This document shows positions 1 to 4,729 of a stretch of DNA of 5,622 nt, piece after piece (the first letter of the stretch is position 1; the number at the start of each line of letters is the position of its first letter). The notes beneath the pieces were generated by a model, which was not told the DNA's origin, did not search any database, and worked only from the letters and a program-made list of their open reading frames with translations. Source of the stretch: Rhodospirillales bacterium (GTDB lineage: Bacteria > Pseudomonadota > Alphaproteobacteria > JAREAF01); contig JAREAF010000238.1 of the NCBI GenBank assembly GCA_029240475.1, forward strand, positions 1-5,622, in the 5' to 3' direction. The translations under genes were made by a program, and so were the position numbers.

Positions 1-48
1 CAGGAAGGAGTGGACGGGCCCGAACTTGCGCCTGCCCGCCTGCGTTAG
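1..48 (+). CDS. Possible C-terminal end of an upstream plus-strand gene (partial)
   Basis: The first plus frame is open from the window edge and ends at TAG 46-48, reading QEGVDGPELAPARLR. If real, this gene converges on tusA, and the two stop codons interlock in the four bases TTAG at 45-48. Fifteen residues carry no recognisable motif, and third-position G/C bias is only moderate. The alternative is that these bases are simply the 3' flank of tusA: the minus strand shows no start codon here, so no further minus-strand gene begins in 1-44. Sequence to the left of the window would settle it. Confidence 0.2.
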   Translation, partial: QEGVDGPELAPARLR

Positions 49-284
49 CCCTCCGGCTTTTCGGTCTTTCGGATGCGGAAGATCAGCACCTCGCCTTCCT
101 TGCGAGTCTCGATGAGCTCGTTGCCGGTCGCGTCGCAGAAGTGAGGCACGTCCAGCCGCGAGGCCGGATCGGTGGCATGGATTTCTAATATCTCGCCGAC
201 TGCGAGCGACTTGATTGCTTTGCGCGCCCGCAAGACTGGCAAAGGACAAATGAGGCCCTTCGCATCGAGAACTATATCCGGCAT
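45..284 (-). CDS. tusA: TusA-family sulfurtransferase (sulfur carrier)
   Basis: This 79-residue protein has the normal length of the TusA/SirA/YedF family, small cytoplasmic carriers that hold sulfur as a persulfide on a conserved cysteine and pass it to partners in tRNA thiolation, cofactor synthesis or dissimilatory sulfur metabolism. The diagnostic N-terminal segment is visible: an LDAKGLICPLP core with the C-P-x-P motif at residues 13-16, so Cys13 is the expected persulfide site, followed by the basic helix VLRARKAIKSL. A second cysteine (Cys50) lies in HFCDATGNEL, a stretch where many TusA-like proteins carry Cys. The ATG at 284-282 is preceded by a G-run (291-300) about eight bases upstream as a weak ribosome site. 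It is divergent from the ArsR gene at 441. With the persulfide dioxygenase nearby, a role in reactive-sulfur trafficking is more likely than general tRNA modification, but that is inference. Confidence 0.9.
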   Translation of the reverse strand: MPDIVLDAKGLICPLPVLRARKAIKSLAVGEILEIHATDPASRLDVPHFCDATGNELIETRKEGEVLIFRIRKTEKPEG

Positions 285-376
285 GACTAGAAATCCCCCC
301 GCATCAGTGGAAATCCTTCTAAATCTTTGCGAATGCGGTAAACCCTGCGCGCCTTTTTGGGCACCCTTTGGCCAGT

Positions 377-401
377 TGATTGTTAGTTCACCTGAAATCA
401 G
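377..401. promoter_or_regulatory. Candidate operator in the tusA/arsR divergent gap
   Basis: The 156-bp gap 285-440 is the most AT-rich stretch of the left half. It contains an inverted repeat TGATT (377-381) and AATCA (396-400) separated by 14 bases. The right arm overlaps a small perfect palindrome, CTGA-AA-TCAG (392-401). ArsR-family dimers bind imperfect AT-rich dyads of about this size near their own promoters, so this is the best operator candidate. A weak promoter-like pair, TTCACC (387-392) and CATATG (409-414) with a 16-base spacer, would overlap the dyad and lead into arsR, which fits autorepression, but its -10 match is poor. The published SqrR-type ATTC-N8-GAAT arrangement is not present exactly. 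Confidence 0.35.
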
Positions 402-440
402 TGTTGCTCATATGACGACAGCCGAACGGCTCGCAACCTC

Positions 441-776
441 ATGTCCTACGCCGACCTGATCGGGTCCGCCCGTCGCGCAAGCACCCTCCTGAAGGCGATG
501 AGCAACGAAAGGCGCTTGCTCATCCTTTGCCATCTCGCCGAGGGCGAACGCTCGGTGGGCGAGCTTGAGTCCTTGGTCGGCCTCAGTCAATCCGCCCTGT
601 CGCAGCATTTGGCTCGGCTCCGTCGCGACCGTGTGGTCCGCACCAGGCGGGCCGCCCAATCGATCATCTACTCGCTCGAGGGCGAGGAGGCGCTCACCAT
701 CATGGAGGCGTTGCGCCGCCTCTATGTCGGAGCGCCGGCGGCGCGTGGCAAGGACGTGGCCGGCGCGGCCGATTGA
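441..776 (+). CDS. ArsR-family transcriptional regulator, BigR/SqrR-like but with one cysteine
   Basis: This 111-residue winged-helix repressor contains a complete ArsR HTH: helix 1 with LLKAMSNERRLLILCHL (residues 16-32), GERSVGELESLVGLSQSALSQHLARLRRDRVV (35-66) with recognition helix SQSALSQHLARLR, and a wing TRRAAQSIIYSL (68-79). The pattern resembles the reactive-sulfur sensors BigR, SqrR, YgaV and HlyU rather than metal sensors, since no ELCVC metal site is present. Those sensors use two cysteines exactly 66 residues apart (SqrR 41/107, BigR 42/108). Here the first is Cys30, but position 96 is Val and no other cysteine exists. The ATG at 441 has little Shine-Dalgarno; Met20 (498) has AAGG upstream but would delete helix 1, so 441 is preferred. 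It is divergent from tusA and followed by the ATP-grasp gene. Likely targets are its own gap and the dioxygenase gene, by analogy with BigR. Confidence 0.88.
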   Translation: MSYADLIGSARRASTLLKAMSNERRLLILCHLAEGERSVGELESLVGLSQSALSQHLARLRRDRVVRTRRAAQSIIYSLEGEEALTIMEALRRLYVGAPAARGKDVAGAAD

Positions 777-802
777 CCTTTCCCTGACCCCCGTCGGACA
801 AT
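773..802 (+). promoter_or_regulatory. Candidate sigma-70-type promoter for the ATP-grasp gene
   Basis: A TTGACC hexamer (773-778, five of six to TTGACA) overlaps the arsR stop codon. It is followed after an 18-base spacer by GACAAT (797-802, four of six to TATAAT). Transcription would begin near 809, giving a leader of about 70 bases before the proposed AUU start at 878. This would let the ATP-grasp gene be expressed separately from arsR. Support is from hexamer match only. Confidence 0.4.
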
Positions 803-803
803 A

Positions 804-819
804 GCCCCCAGGCCGGGGC
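804..819 (+). other. Small GC hairpin between arsR and the ATP-grasp gene
   Basis: GCCCC (804-808) pairs perfectly with GGGGC (815-819) around a six-base loop, 28 bases after the arsR stop. There is no T-run behind it, so it is at best a weak attenuator or terminator for arsR read-through. If the promoter at 773-802 is used, it would sit at the 5' end of the new transcript instead. Confidence 0.25.
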
Positions 820-856
820 CGTCGCGCGATCCTCAAATCCGCCTGCCGCGCGGACC

Positions 857-880
857 CCTCCTTGAGGGAGGATCCCCATT
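857..880 (+). promoter_or_regulatory. Strong ribosome binding site, sequestered by an anti-SD hairpin, before an AUU start
   Basis: GGGAGG at 866-871 is an excellent Shine-Dalgarno sequence, six bases ahead of ATT at 878-880. Immediately upstream, CCTCC (857-861) is perfectly complementary to GGAGG (867-871) across a five-base TTGAG loop, so the ribosome site can fold into a small hairpin. This site decides the start: the frame is closed by TGA at 863-865, no ATG, GTG or TTG occurs in frame before 1070, and the codons between clearly encode protein. Confidence 0.6.
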
Positions 881-2233
881 CCCACGACGGCGCCCAGCCC
901 AGCGCAACCCCGCCGCAAGCGGCTTCTGCTCATCGGCGTCGCGGACGAGGATCTCGAGCCGCTGACCCGGATTCCGGGCGCGGCCGGCCTGGAGTTCGTC
1001 CGTGTCGGGGATTACGAAGCGGCGACCGATCCGCTGCGCTGCGACCCCGAGTCCTTCATCGCCGAAGTCGTGGAGACTGCGCGAAAGGATCCGCAGGGTT
1101 TCGACGGGATCCTTCAGTTCGAGGACTATCCGTCGAGCATGCTGATGCCGTTCATCGCCGAGCGACTCGGCCTCACCGCCACGCCGGTCGCATCGGTGTT
1201 CCGCTGCGAGCACAAGCTGTGGAGCCGGGTCATCCAGCGCGAGGCGCTGCCGCAGGCGGTGCCACGCTTCACGGCCCTGCCGCTCGACGACCCGGACCCG
1301 CTCGGGCGGCTGGACCTGCCGTTTCCGCTCTGGGTCAAGCCGGTGAAGTCCTACATGTCCTATCTGGGCTTCCGGGTGGGGTCGCGCGCCGAGCTGGAGC
1401 AGGTGATCGCGCGCGCCCGCATCGAGCTGCCGCAGTTCGTGGCGCCCTTCAATCGCATGCTGGTCAAGGAAGCCGCGCCGGAGGGTCTGGGTCATGTGGA
1501 CGGCTTCTGGCTCCTCGCCGAGGAGCTGATGGGAGGCCGGCAATGCTGCCTGGAAGGGTTCGTCCACGATGGCGAGGTGACGGTGCTGGGGGTGGTCGAT
1601 TCGATCCGCCTCCCCAACCGGGTCAGCTTCACCCGGTTCGAATATCCCTCGCGCCTGCCGGCTTTCGTCCAGGAGCGCATGGCCGAGATCGCGCGCAAGG
1701 TGGTGCCGGCGATCGGCCTAGACAATACGCTCTTCAATATCGAGCTGTTCTGGGACGCCAAGTGCGAATGGCCGACGATCATCGAGATCAACAGCCGCCT
1801 CTCGGCGCAATTCGCCGATCTGTTCCAGAAGGTGGACGGCGTCAGCACCCATGAGGTGCTGGTCGATCTCGCGCTGGGGCGCAAGCCCCGCTGGCGGCGC
1901 GGCGAGGGGCGCTACCGTGTGGCCGCGAGCTTCGTGCTGCGCACGGACCGGGACCGGTTCGTCAGCCGCGTCCCGTCGGCCGCCGAGATCCAGCATGCGC
2001 GCACGCTGCTGCCGGACCTTGAGTTCCGGGTGCGCGCCGCTGCCGGCCACCGGCTCAGCGAATGGCCCCAGGACAGCTACACCTTCCGCTACGGGCTCAT
2101 CCATCTGGGCGGACGCGACCAGGCGGACCTGCGCGCCCGCTACGCCCTCGCCCGCTCTTTGCTGCCGTTCGAGTTCGGCGCGAGCCCGGCGCGAAAGCGG
2201 GCGAAGGCTATAGCCGGTTCAGCGGCATCTTGA
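878..2233 (+). CDS. ATP-grasp domain protein of unknown substrate (probable AUU start)
   Basis: The deduced 451-residue protein looks like an ATP-grasp ligase: ATP phosphorylates a carboxylate, which is then joined to an amine or thiol nucleophile. The N-terminal strand KRLLLIGVADEDLEPL (about residues 14-29) fits the Rossmann-like pre-ATP-grasp fold. FPLWVKPVKSYMSYLGFRV contains Lys154, a likely ATP-binding lysine. QCCLEGFVHDGEVTVLGVVDS resembles the adenine-binding and beta-strand segment. NIELFWD (Glu289) and IIEINSRLSAQF (Glu303, Asn305) give the usual metal ligands. The family's common EINPR becomes EINSR. A C-terminal domain of about 120 residues follows. The first ordinary start, GTG at 1070, would remove the first 64 residues including strand 1; ATT at 878 behind GGGAGG is the best-placed initiator. 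The 3' end overlaps the convergent dioxygenase gene by 26 bp. The substrate cannot be read from sequence; a thiol- or peptide-forming role is only suggested by neighbours. Confidence 0.8.
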   Translation: MPTTAPSPAQPRRKRLLLIGVADEDLEPLTRIPGAAGLEFVRVGDYEAATDPLRCDPESFIAEVVETARKDPQGFDGILQFEDYPSSMLMPFIAERLGLTATPVASVFRCEHKLWSRVIQREALPQAVPRFTALPLDDPDPLGRLDLPFPLWVKPVKSYMSYLGFRVGSRAELEQVIARARIELPQFVAPFNRMLVKEAAPEGLGHVDGFWLLAEELMGGRQCCLEGFVHDGEVTVLGVVDSIRLPNRVSFTRFEYPSRLPAFVQERMAEIARKVVPAIGLDNTLFNIELFWDAKCEWPTIIEINSRLSAQFADLFQKVDGVSTHEVLVDLALGRKPRWRRGEGRYRVAASFVLRTDRDRFVSRVPSAAEIQHARTLLPDLEFRVRAAAGHRLSEWPQDSYTFRYGLIHLGGRDQADLRARYALARSLLPFEFGASPARKRAKAIAGSAAS

Positions 2234-3071
2234 GGTAGACCGTGCCGTTTGGTTCGGCGGCCGGCAGCGCGCCCGCGCGAATGTTCACCTGCAGGGCCGG
2301 CAGGATCAGCGTCGGCGCCTCCAATGTGCGGTCCCGCTCCTCGCGCAGACGCACATAGGCCTCCTCCTCCCGCCCCGCCCCCACATGGATGTTGCGGCCG
2401 GCGTGATCGGCGGCGCTCGCCTCCCATGCCACCTCGCGGCCGTTGCCGCCATAATCGTGGCCGACGCAGATCCGGGTCTCGGGCGGCAGGCTGAGGAGGG
2501 TGCGGATCGAGCGGAACAGGGTGCGCGCATCGCCGCCCGGGAAGTCGCAGCGCGCGGTGCCCGAATCGGGCATGAACAAGGTGTCGCCGACGAAAGCGGC
2601 GTCGCCGATCAGATAGGTGATGCAGGCCGGCGTATGCCCCGGCGTATGGAGCACCCTCGCTTCGAGGCCGCCGATCGCGAATCGGTCGCCATCATCGAAC
2701 AGCCGGTCGAATTGCGAGCCGTCGGAGCGGACCTCGCCCTCGATGCCGTAGAGGTCGGCGAAGGTCCGCTGCACGATGGAGACGTTCCGGCCAATGCCGA
2801 CGGGCGCGCCGAACCGCTTCTTCAGAAGCTGGGCGGCGGTCAGATGATCGGCATGGACATGGGTCTCGAGAATCCAGTCCAGGGCCAGGCGCTCGCGCTC
2901 GATGAAGGTGGAAACCCGGTCCGCCGAGCCGGTGGATAGCCGCCCGGATTTCGGCTCGAAGTCCCAGACCGGGTCGATCACCGCGGCGCGGCGGCCGGCC
3001 TGATCCGCCACCACATAGGTGACGTTCCCGGTCGCCCGGTCGTGAAAGCCGGTGACCCAAGGCTTGCTCAT
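2208..3071 (-). CDS. blh: Blh/ETHE1-like metallo-beta-lactamase-fold persulfide dioxygenase
   Basis: This 287-residue MBL-fold protein is predicted to be a mononuclear-iron persulfide dioxygenase oxidising glutathione persulfide (or a similar thiol persulfide) to sulfite in the cytoplasm. The metal-site residues are all visible: ETHVHADHLTAA gives His71, His73, Asp75 and His76; HTPGHTP gives His146; GDTLF gives Asp163; VGHDYGG gives His205. The stretch MPDSGTARCDFPGGDA (167-182) and the C-terminal QVNIRAG...NGTVYLKMPLNRL are typical of the Blh branch found beside bigR. There is no N-terminal DUF442 phosphatase-like domain and no rhodanese fusion; the enzyme is the MBL part alone. The ATG at 3071-3069 has GAGAGG six bases upstream. 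It is transcribed toward the ATP-grasp gene and away from the lipid synthase-like gene. Regulation by the nearby ArsR protein is an inference from BigR systems; no copy of the 377-401 dyad was found in its upstream gap. Confidence 0.9.
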   Translation of the reverse strand: MSKPWVTGFHDRATGNVTYVVADQAGRRAAVIDPVWDFEPKSGRLSTGSADRVSTFIERERLALDWILETHVHADHLTAAQLLKKRFGAPVGIGRNVSIVQRTFADLYGIEGEVRSDGSQFDRLFDDGDRFAIGGLEARVLHTPGHTPACITYLIGDAAFVGDTLFMPDSGTARCDFPGGDARTLFRSIRTLLSLPPETRICVGHDYGGNGREVAWEASAADHAGRNIHVGAGREEEAYVRLREERDRTLEAPTLILPALQVNIRAGALPAAEPNGTVYLKMPLNRL

Positions 3072-3104
3072 GCCTAACCTCTCCCCTCGCCGGATTCGGC
3101 CACG

Positions 3105-3112
3105 ACTATAGA
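3105..3112. promoter_or_regulatory. Possible -10 element in the blh/CDP-alcohol transferase divergent gap
   Basis: The 82-bp divergent gap 3072-3153 contains one AT-rich island. It reads TATAGA on the plus strand (3107-3112) and TATAGT on the minus strand (3110-3105), five of six to TATAAT in either direction. No good -35 hexamer is found at 16-18 bases on either side, so the direction of use is undecided. Confidence 0.2.
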
Positions 3113-3153
3113 AGGGCCGGGTCCAGCCCCGCCATGCTCCGAGTTGCGCACCG

Positions 3154-3822
3154 ATGCTCGACGCCTATGTAAGACGTATCTTCGACCCTCCCCTCGACCG
3201 GGCCGCAGCGGCGCTGGCCAGGCACGGGGTGAGCGCCAACTGGGTCACGGCGGCAGGAGCGGCCCTCGGCCTGGCGGCCTGCATCGCCATTGCCCTGGAG
3301 AGCTACGGGGCCGCCCTCGCCCTGATCCTGGCCAACCGCGTGTCGGACGGCCTCGACGGCGCGCTGGCGCGCCGGACGGCACCAACGGACCTGGGCGGCT
3401 TCATCGACACCGTGGCGGACTTCCTGTTCTATTCGGCGGTGCCGTTCGCCTTCGCGCTCGCCGAGCCCGAACGCGGGCTGGCCGCCGCCTTCCTGATCTT
3501 CAGCTTCGTGGGGACGGGGGTGAGCTTCCTCGCCTTCGCCGCCATCGCCGCGCGCCGCGCTCTGACCACCGAGCGCTACGGGCTGAAGTCGCTCTACTAT
3601 ATCGGCGGCCTGACCGAGGGCGCCGAAACCATCCTGCTGTTCGTGCTGATGGCGCTGAGGCCGGACTGGTTCGAGCCGCTGGCCTACGGATTCGGCGCGC
3701 TCTGCTGGCTGACCACCGCCGGGCGCGTCTGGCGGGGGGCGATCGTCTTCCGCGACCGCCCGCCGGCTTCCGGCGTCACCTCTCCCTTGCGAGAGGTCGG
3801 CGAGCGCGAGCGAGCCGGGTGA
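3154..3822 (+). CDS. CDP-alcohol phosphatidyltransferase-family membrane protein
   Basis: This 222-residue integral membrane enzyme of the CDP-OH-P transferase family moves a phosphatidyl or similar group from a CDP-linked donor to an alcohol, as in phospholipid head-group synthesis. The family's active-site motif is complete: Asp65-x2-Asp68-Gly69-x2-Ala72-Arg73, then Gly81-x3-Asp85-x3-Asp89, which binds two metal ions and the CDP moiety. Hydrophobic stretches lie at roughly 31-62, 86-103, 108-133, 148-168 and 173-189. The acceptor alcohol cannot be told from sequence; closely named members (PgsA, PssA, Pcs) were not clearly matched. The ATG at 3154 has only a weak ribosome site, and no better in-frame start was found. 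The last 14 or so codons (from about 3779) lie inside a dispersed-type repeat, so residues TSPLREVGERERAG are probably a repeat-derived tail and the TGA is supplied by the repeat's GGGTGAGGG arm. Confidence 0.88.
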   Translation: MLDAYVRRIFDPPLDRAAAALARHGVSANWVTAAGAALGLAACIAIALESYGAALALILANRVSDGLDGALARRTAPTDLGGFIDTVADFLFYSAVPFAFALAEPERGLAAAFLIFSFVGTGVSFLAFAAIAARRALTTERYGLKSLYYIGGLTEGAETILLFVLMALRPDWFEPLAYGFGALCWLTTAGRVWRGAIVFRDRPPASGVTSPLREVGERERAG

Positions 3823-3908
3823 GGGCTGATTCCGTCTCTGCAAGTCCCTCACCCTCCCGGCGCTGACGCGCCGGGCCCCCTCCCTCTCCCCGCTTCGCGA
3901 GAGAGGGG
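3779..3908. repeat. REP-like palindromic intergenic element, partly inside the 3' end of a gene
   Basis: Several nested perfect stems are visible: CCTCTC (3779-3784) with GAGAGG (3791-3796); the long-range pair GGGTGAGGG (3817-3825) with CCCTCACCC (3846-3854); CCCGGCGC (3856-3863) with GCGCCGGG (3868-3875) around a TGAC loop; and CCCTCTC (3882-3888) with GAGAGGG (3901-3907). The CTCTCCC/GAGAGG plus GGTGAGGG signature matches the style of short dispersed palindromes common between genes in alphaproteobacteria. It fills the gap between two convergent genes and may also stop transcription from both sides. Other copies would lie outside the window and cannot be seen. Confidence 0.75.
3856..3875. 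terminator. Possible bidirectional terminator hairpin between convergent genes
   Basis: A perfect eight-base-pair GC stem with a four-base loop sits 34 bases after one stop codon (3822) and 45 bases after the other (3920, minus strand). It lacks a T-tract on either side, so efficiency as an intrinsic terminator is doubtful, but position and strength suit separating the two convergent transcripts. It is part of the surrounding repeat. Confidence 0.35.
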
Positions 3909-3919
3909 CTTAGCGCGCC

Positions 3920-4429
3920 TCACTCGGCCGGATAGGAGATCCGGACCACCTCCAGCTCGAGGTCTCCCGCCGGACGCTTCCAGACGACGGTGTCGCCCAC
4001 CTCGGCGCCGATCAGGCTCTGCGCCAGCGGCGAGGCCCAGCTGATCCGGCCGGCGGCGACGTCGGCCTCGTCCTCGCCGACGATCTCGAAACGGTGCGGC
4101 CGGTCCTCTTCATCGATCACCTCCACCATCGCGCCGAAGGCGACCTCGTCGTGCGGCTGCGCGGAGAGGTCGACGGGGAGCGCGCGCTCGATGCGTCCCT
4201 CCACATAGCGGATGTCGCGATCGACCATGCGCAGCCGGTCCGCCGCAACCATGTCGGTCTGGCCGAGCTCGGCCAGATGCCGCTTCTCCTCCTTGAGCCC
4301 CTCCAGCTGCCGGTGGAGGAGGCGCAAGCCCCGCGGCGTCACATGATTGGGCAGATGACTCTGCGGGCGCTCCGGGATTTCGTCGCCGGGCTGCGGCCCT
4401 TCGGATTCCTTGACGAACGCGCGGCTCAT
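3920..4429 (-). CDS. GreA/GreB-family transcription factor with an atypical coiled-coil tip
   Basis: This 169-residue protein has the Gre layout: a disordered leader (MSRAFVKES... to about residue 28), an N-terminal coiled coil (about 32-84), and a C-terminal FKBP-like domain that docks on RNA polymerase at the secondary channel (about 94-167, with SPLAQSLIGAEVGDTVVW, close to the family's SPxxxALIGxxVGD). Real Gre factors reach the polymerase active site with an acidic tip, GDxSEN in E. coli GreA and GreB. Aligning RLREIDRRVRYLTKRLE of GreB with RLRMVDRDIRYVEGRIE here leaves only GQTDMVAAD before it, about five residues shorter and without the Asp/Glu pair, although Asp59 and Asp64 are nearby. 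Cleavage stimulation may therefore be lost and the protein may act otherwise on polymerase. The ATG at 4429-4427 has AAGGA nine bases upstream. It appears monocistronic, with a long leader or promoter region upstream. Confidence 0.85.
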   Translation of the reverse strand: MSRAFVKESEGPQPGDEIPERPQSHLPNHVTPRGLRLLHRQLEGLKEEKRHLAELGQTDMVAADRLRMVDRDIRYVEGRIERALPVDLSAQPHDEVAFGAMVEVIDEEDRPHRFEIVGEDEADVAAGRISWASPLAQSLIGAEVGDTVVWKRPAGDLELEVVRISYPAE

Positions 4430-4626
4430 GATGATCGGTCCTTGGAACTGAGGATGGAGATCGCCTGCGGGAAGTCGGTGCCGTGCGGGCCGTCAGCCCG
4501 AGGCGCCCCAGGCCCGCCGCGCTCCGGCGCAAGCGGGCCCGGCGGGCGGCTTGGCGCCACCCTTCCACTTTCCGGCAGCCCTGCCCAGACGCGCCATGCG
4601 CTGCTCCCGACGGCGAGGAGGATGAG

Positions 4627-4645
4627 GGGCGGGGTGATCCCGCCC
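4627..4645. terminator. GC-rich hairpin downstream of the creatininase-family gene
   Basis: GGGCGGG (4627-4633) and CCCGCCC (4639-4645) form a perfect seven-pair stem around a five-base loop. On the minus strand it lies 84 bases beyond the stop codon at 4730, so it could end that transcript before the Gre gene. It has no U-tract on the exit side, so it is only a possible terminator. Confidence 0.3.
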
Positions 4646-4652
4646 TCAAAAT

Positions 4653-4676
4653 GGCAACGATTTCGAAGGAATTGCC
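4653..4676. repeat. AT-rich dyad with a TTCGAA centre, possible operator
   Basis: Outer arms GGCAA (4653-4657) and TTGCC (4672-4676) share the same symmetry centre as TTCGAA (4662-4667), giving a 24-bp element with 16 bases in perfect dyad symmetry. A second pair, GCAACG (4654-4659) and CGTTGC (4676-4681), overlaps it off-centre. It is a local dip in GC content. The geometry suits a dimeric DNA-binding protein, but no regulator can be named. Confidence 0.3.
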
Positions 4677-4729
4677 GTTGCGCTGCTACCCATGATGGGA
4701 CCCGCCGAGGGCCGCATGCAAGCGCAACC

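Larger units (their letters stand above)
4430..4729. other. 300-bp intergenic region without a convincing gene
   Basis: This region separates the creatininase-family gene from the Gre homologue; both are on the minus strand. Short open frames crossing it have arginine/proline-rich, low-information products and no ribosome site, so none is called. It contains a strong hairpin (4627-4645), an AT-rich dyad (4653-4676) and a small palindrome CCCAT-G-ATGGG (4689-4699). A weak minus-strand promoter-like pair, TTGCAT and CATCAT with an 18-base spacer, ends in that palindrome. The part nearest the Gre start (4440-4620) is GC-rich with nothing recognisable. Confidence 0.5.

Noticed and set aside
299..338. 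CCGCAT/ATGCGG inverted repeat with a 28-base spacer in the tusA-arsR gap
   Set aside because: The arms are far apart for a dimer operator and six-base matches of this kind are expected by chance; the dyad at 377-401 is better placed.
498..500. Met20 of the ArsR protein as the true start, because AAGG lies just upstream
   Set aside because: It would remove the first helix, which ArsR dimers need and whose LLKAMSNERR pattern spans the site; the ATG at 441 gives a normal-length protein.
1070..1072. GTG as the start of the ATP-grasp protein
   Set aside because: The codons upstream to at least 902 read as coherent protein with a canonical first beta strand, and no ribosome site lies before 1070.
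833..1567. Long minus-strand open frame opposite the ATP-grasp gene
   Set aside because: It is an antisense shadow in high-GC DNA; the product is His/Arg/Gln-rich without domain features and has no convincing ribosome site.
862..1854. Long plus-strand open frame (330 codons) starting at TTG 862 with a GC-rich product
   Set aside because: It runs through the ATP-grasp gene in another frame; the product is low-complexity Arg/Ala/Gly/Pro, whereas the overlapping frame shows clear ATP-grasp motifs.
2385..2939. 184-codon plus-strand frame within the dioxygenase gene
   Set aside because: It lies opposite a gene with all metal-site residues intact; no ribosome site or recognisable domain.
3106..3852. 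248-codon minus-strand frame opposite the CDP-alcohol transferase gene
   Set aside because: It crosses the divergent gap and the repeat; the composition (Gly/Arg/Gln-rich) and lack of motifs mark it as a shadow, while the plus strand has the full CDP-OH-P motif.
4483..4695. 70-codon plus-strand frame in the 4430-4729 gap
   Set aside because: The product is Arg/Pro/Ala-rich, there is no ribosome binding site, and it spans hairpin and dyad elements; most likely chance in GC-rich DNA.
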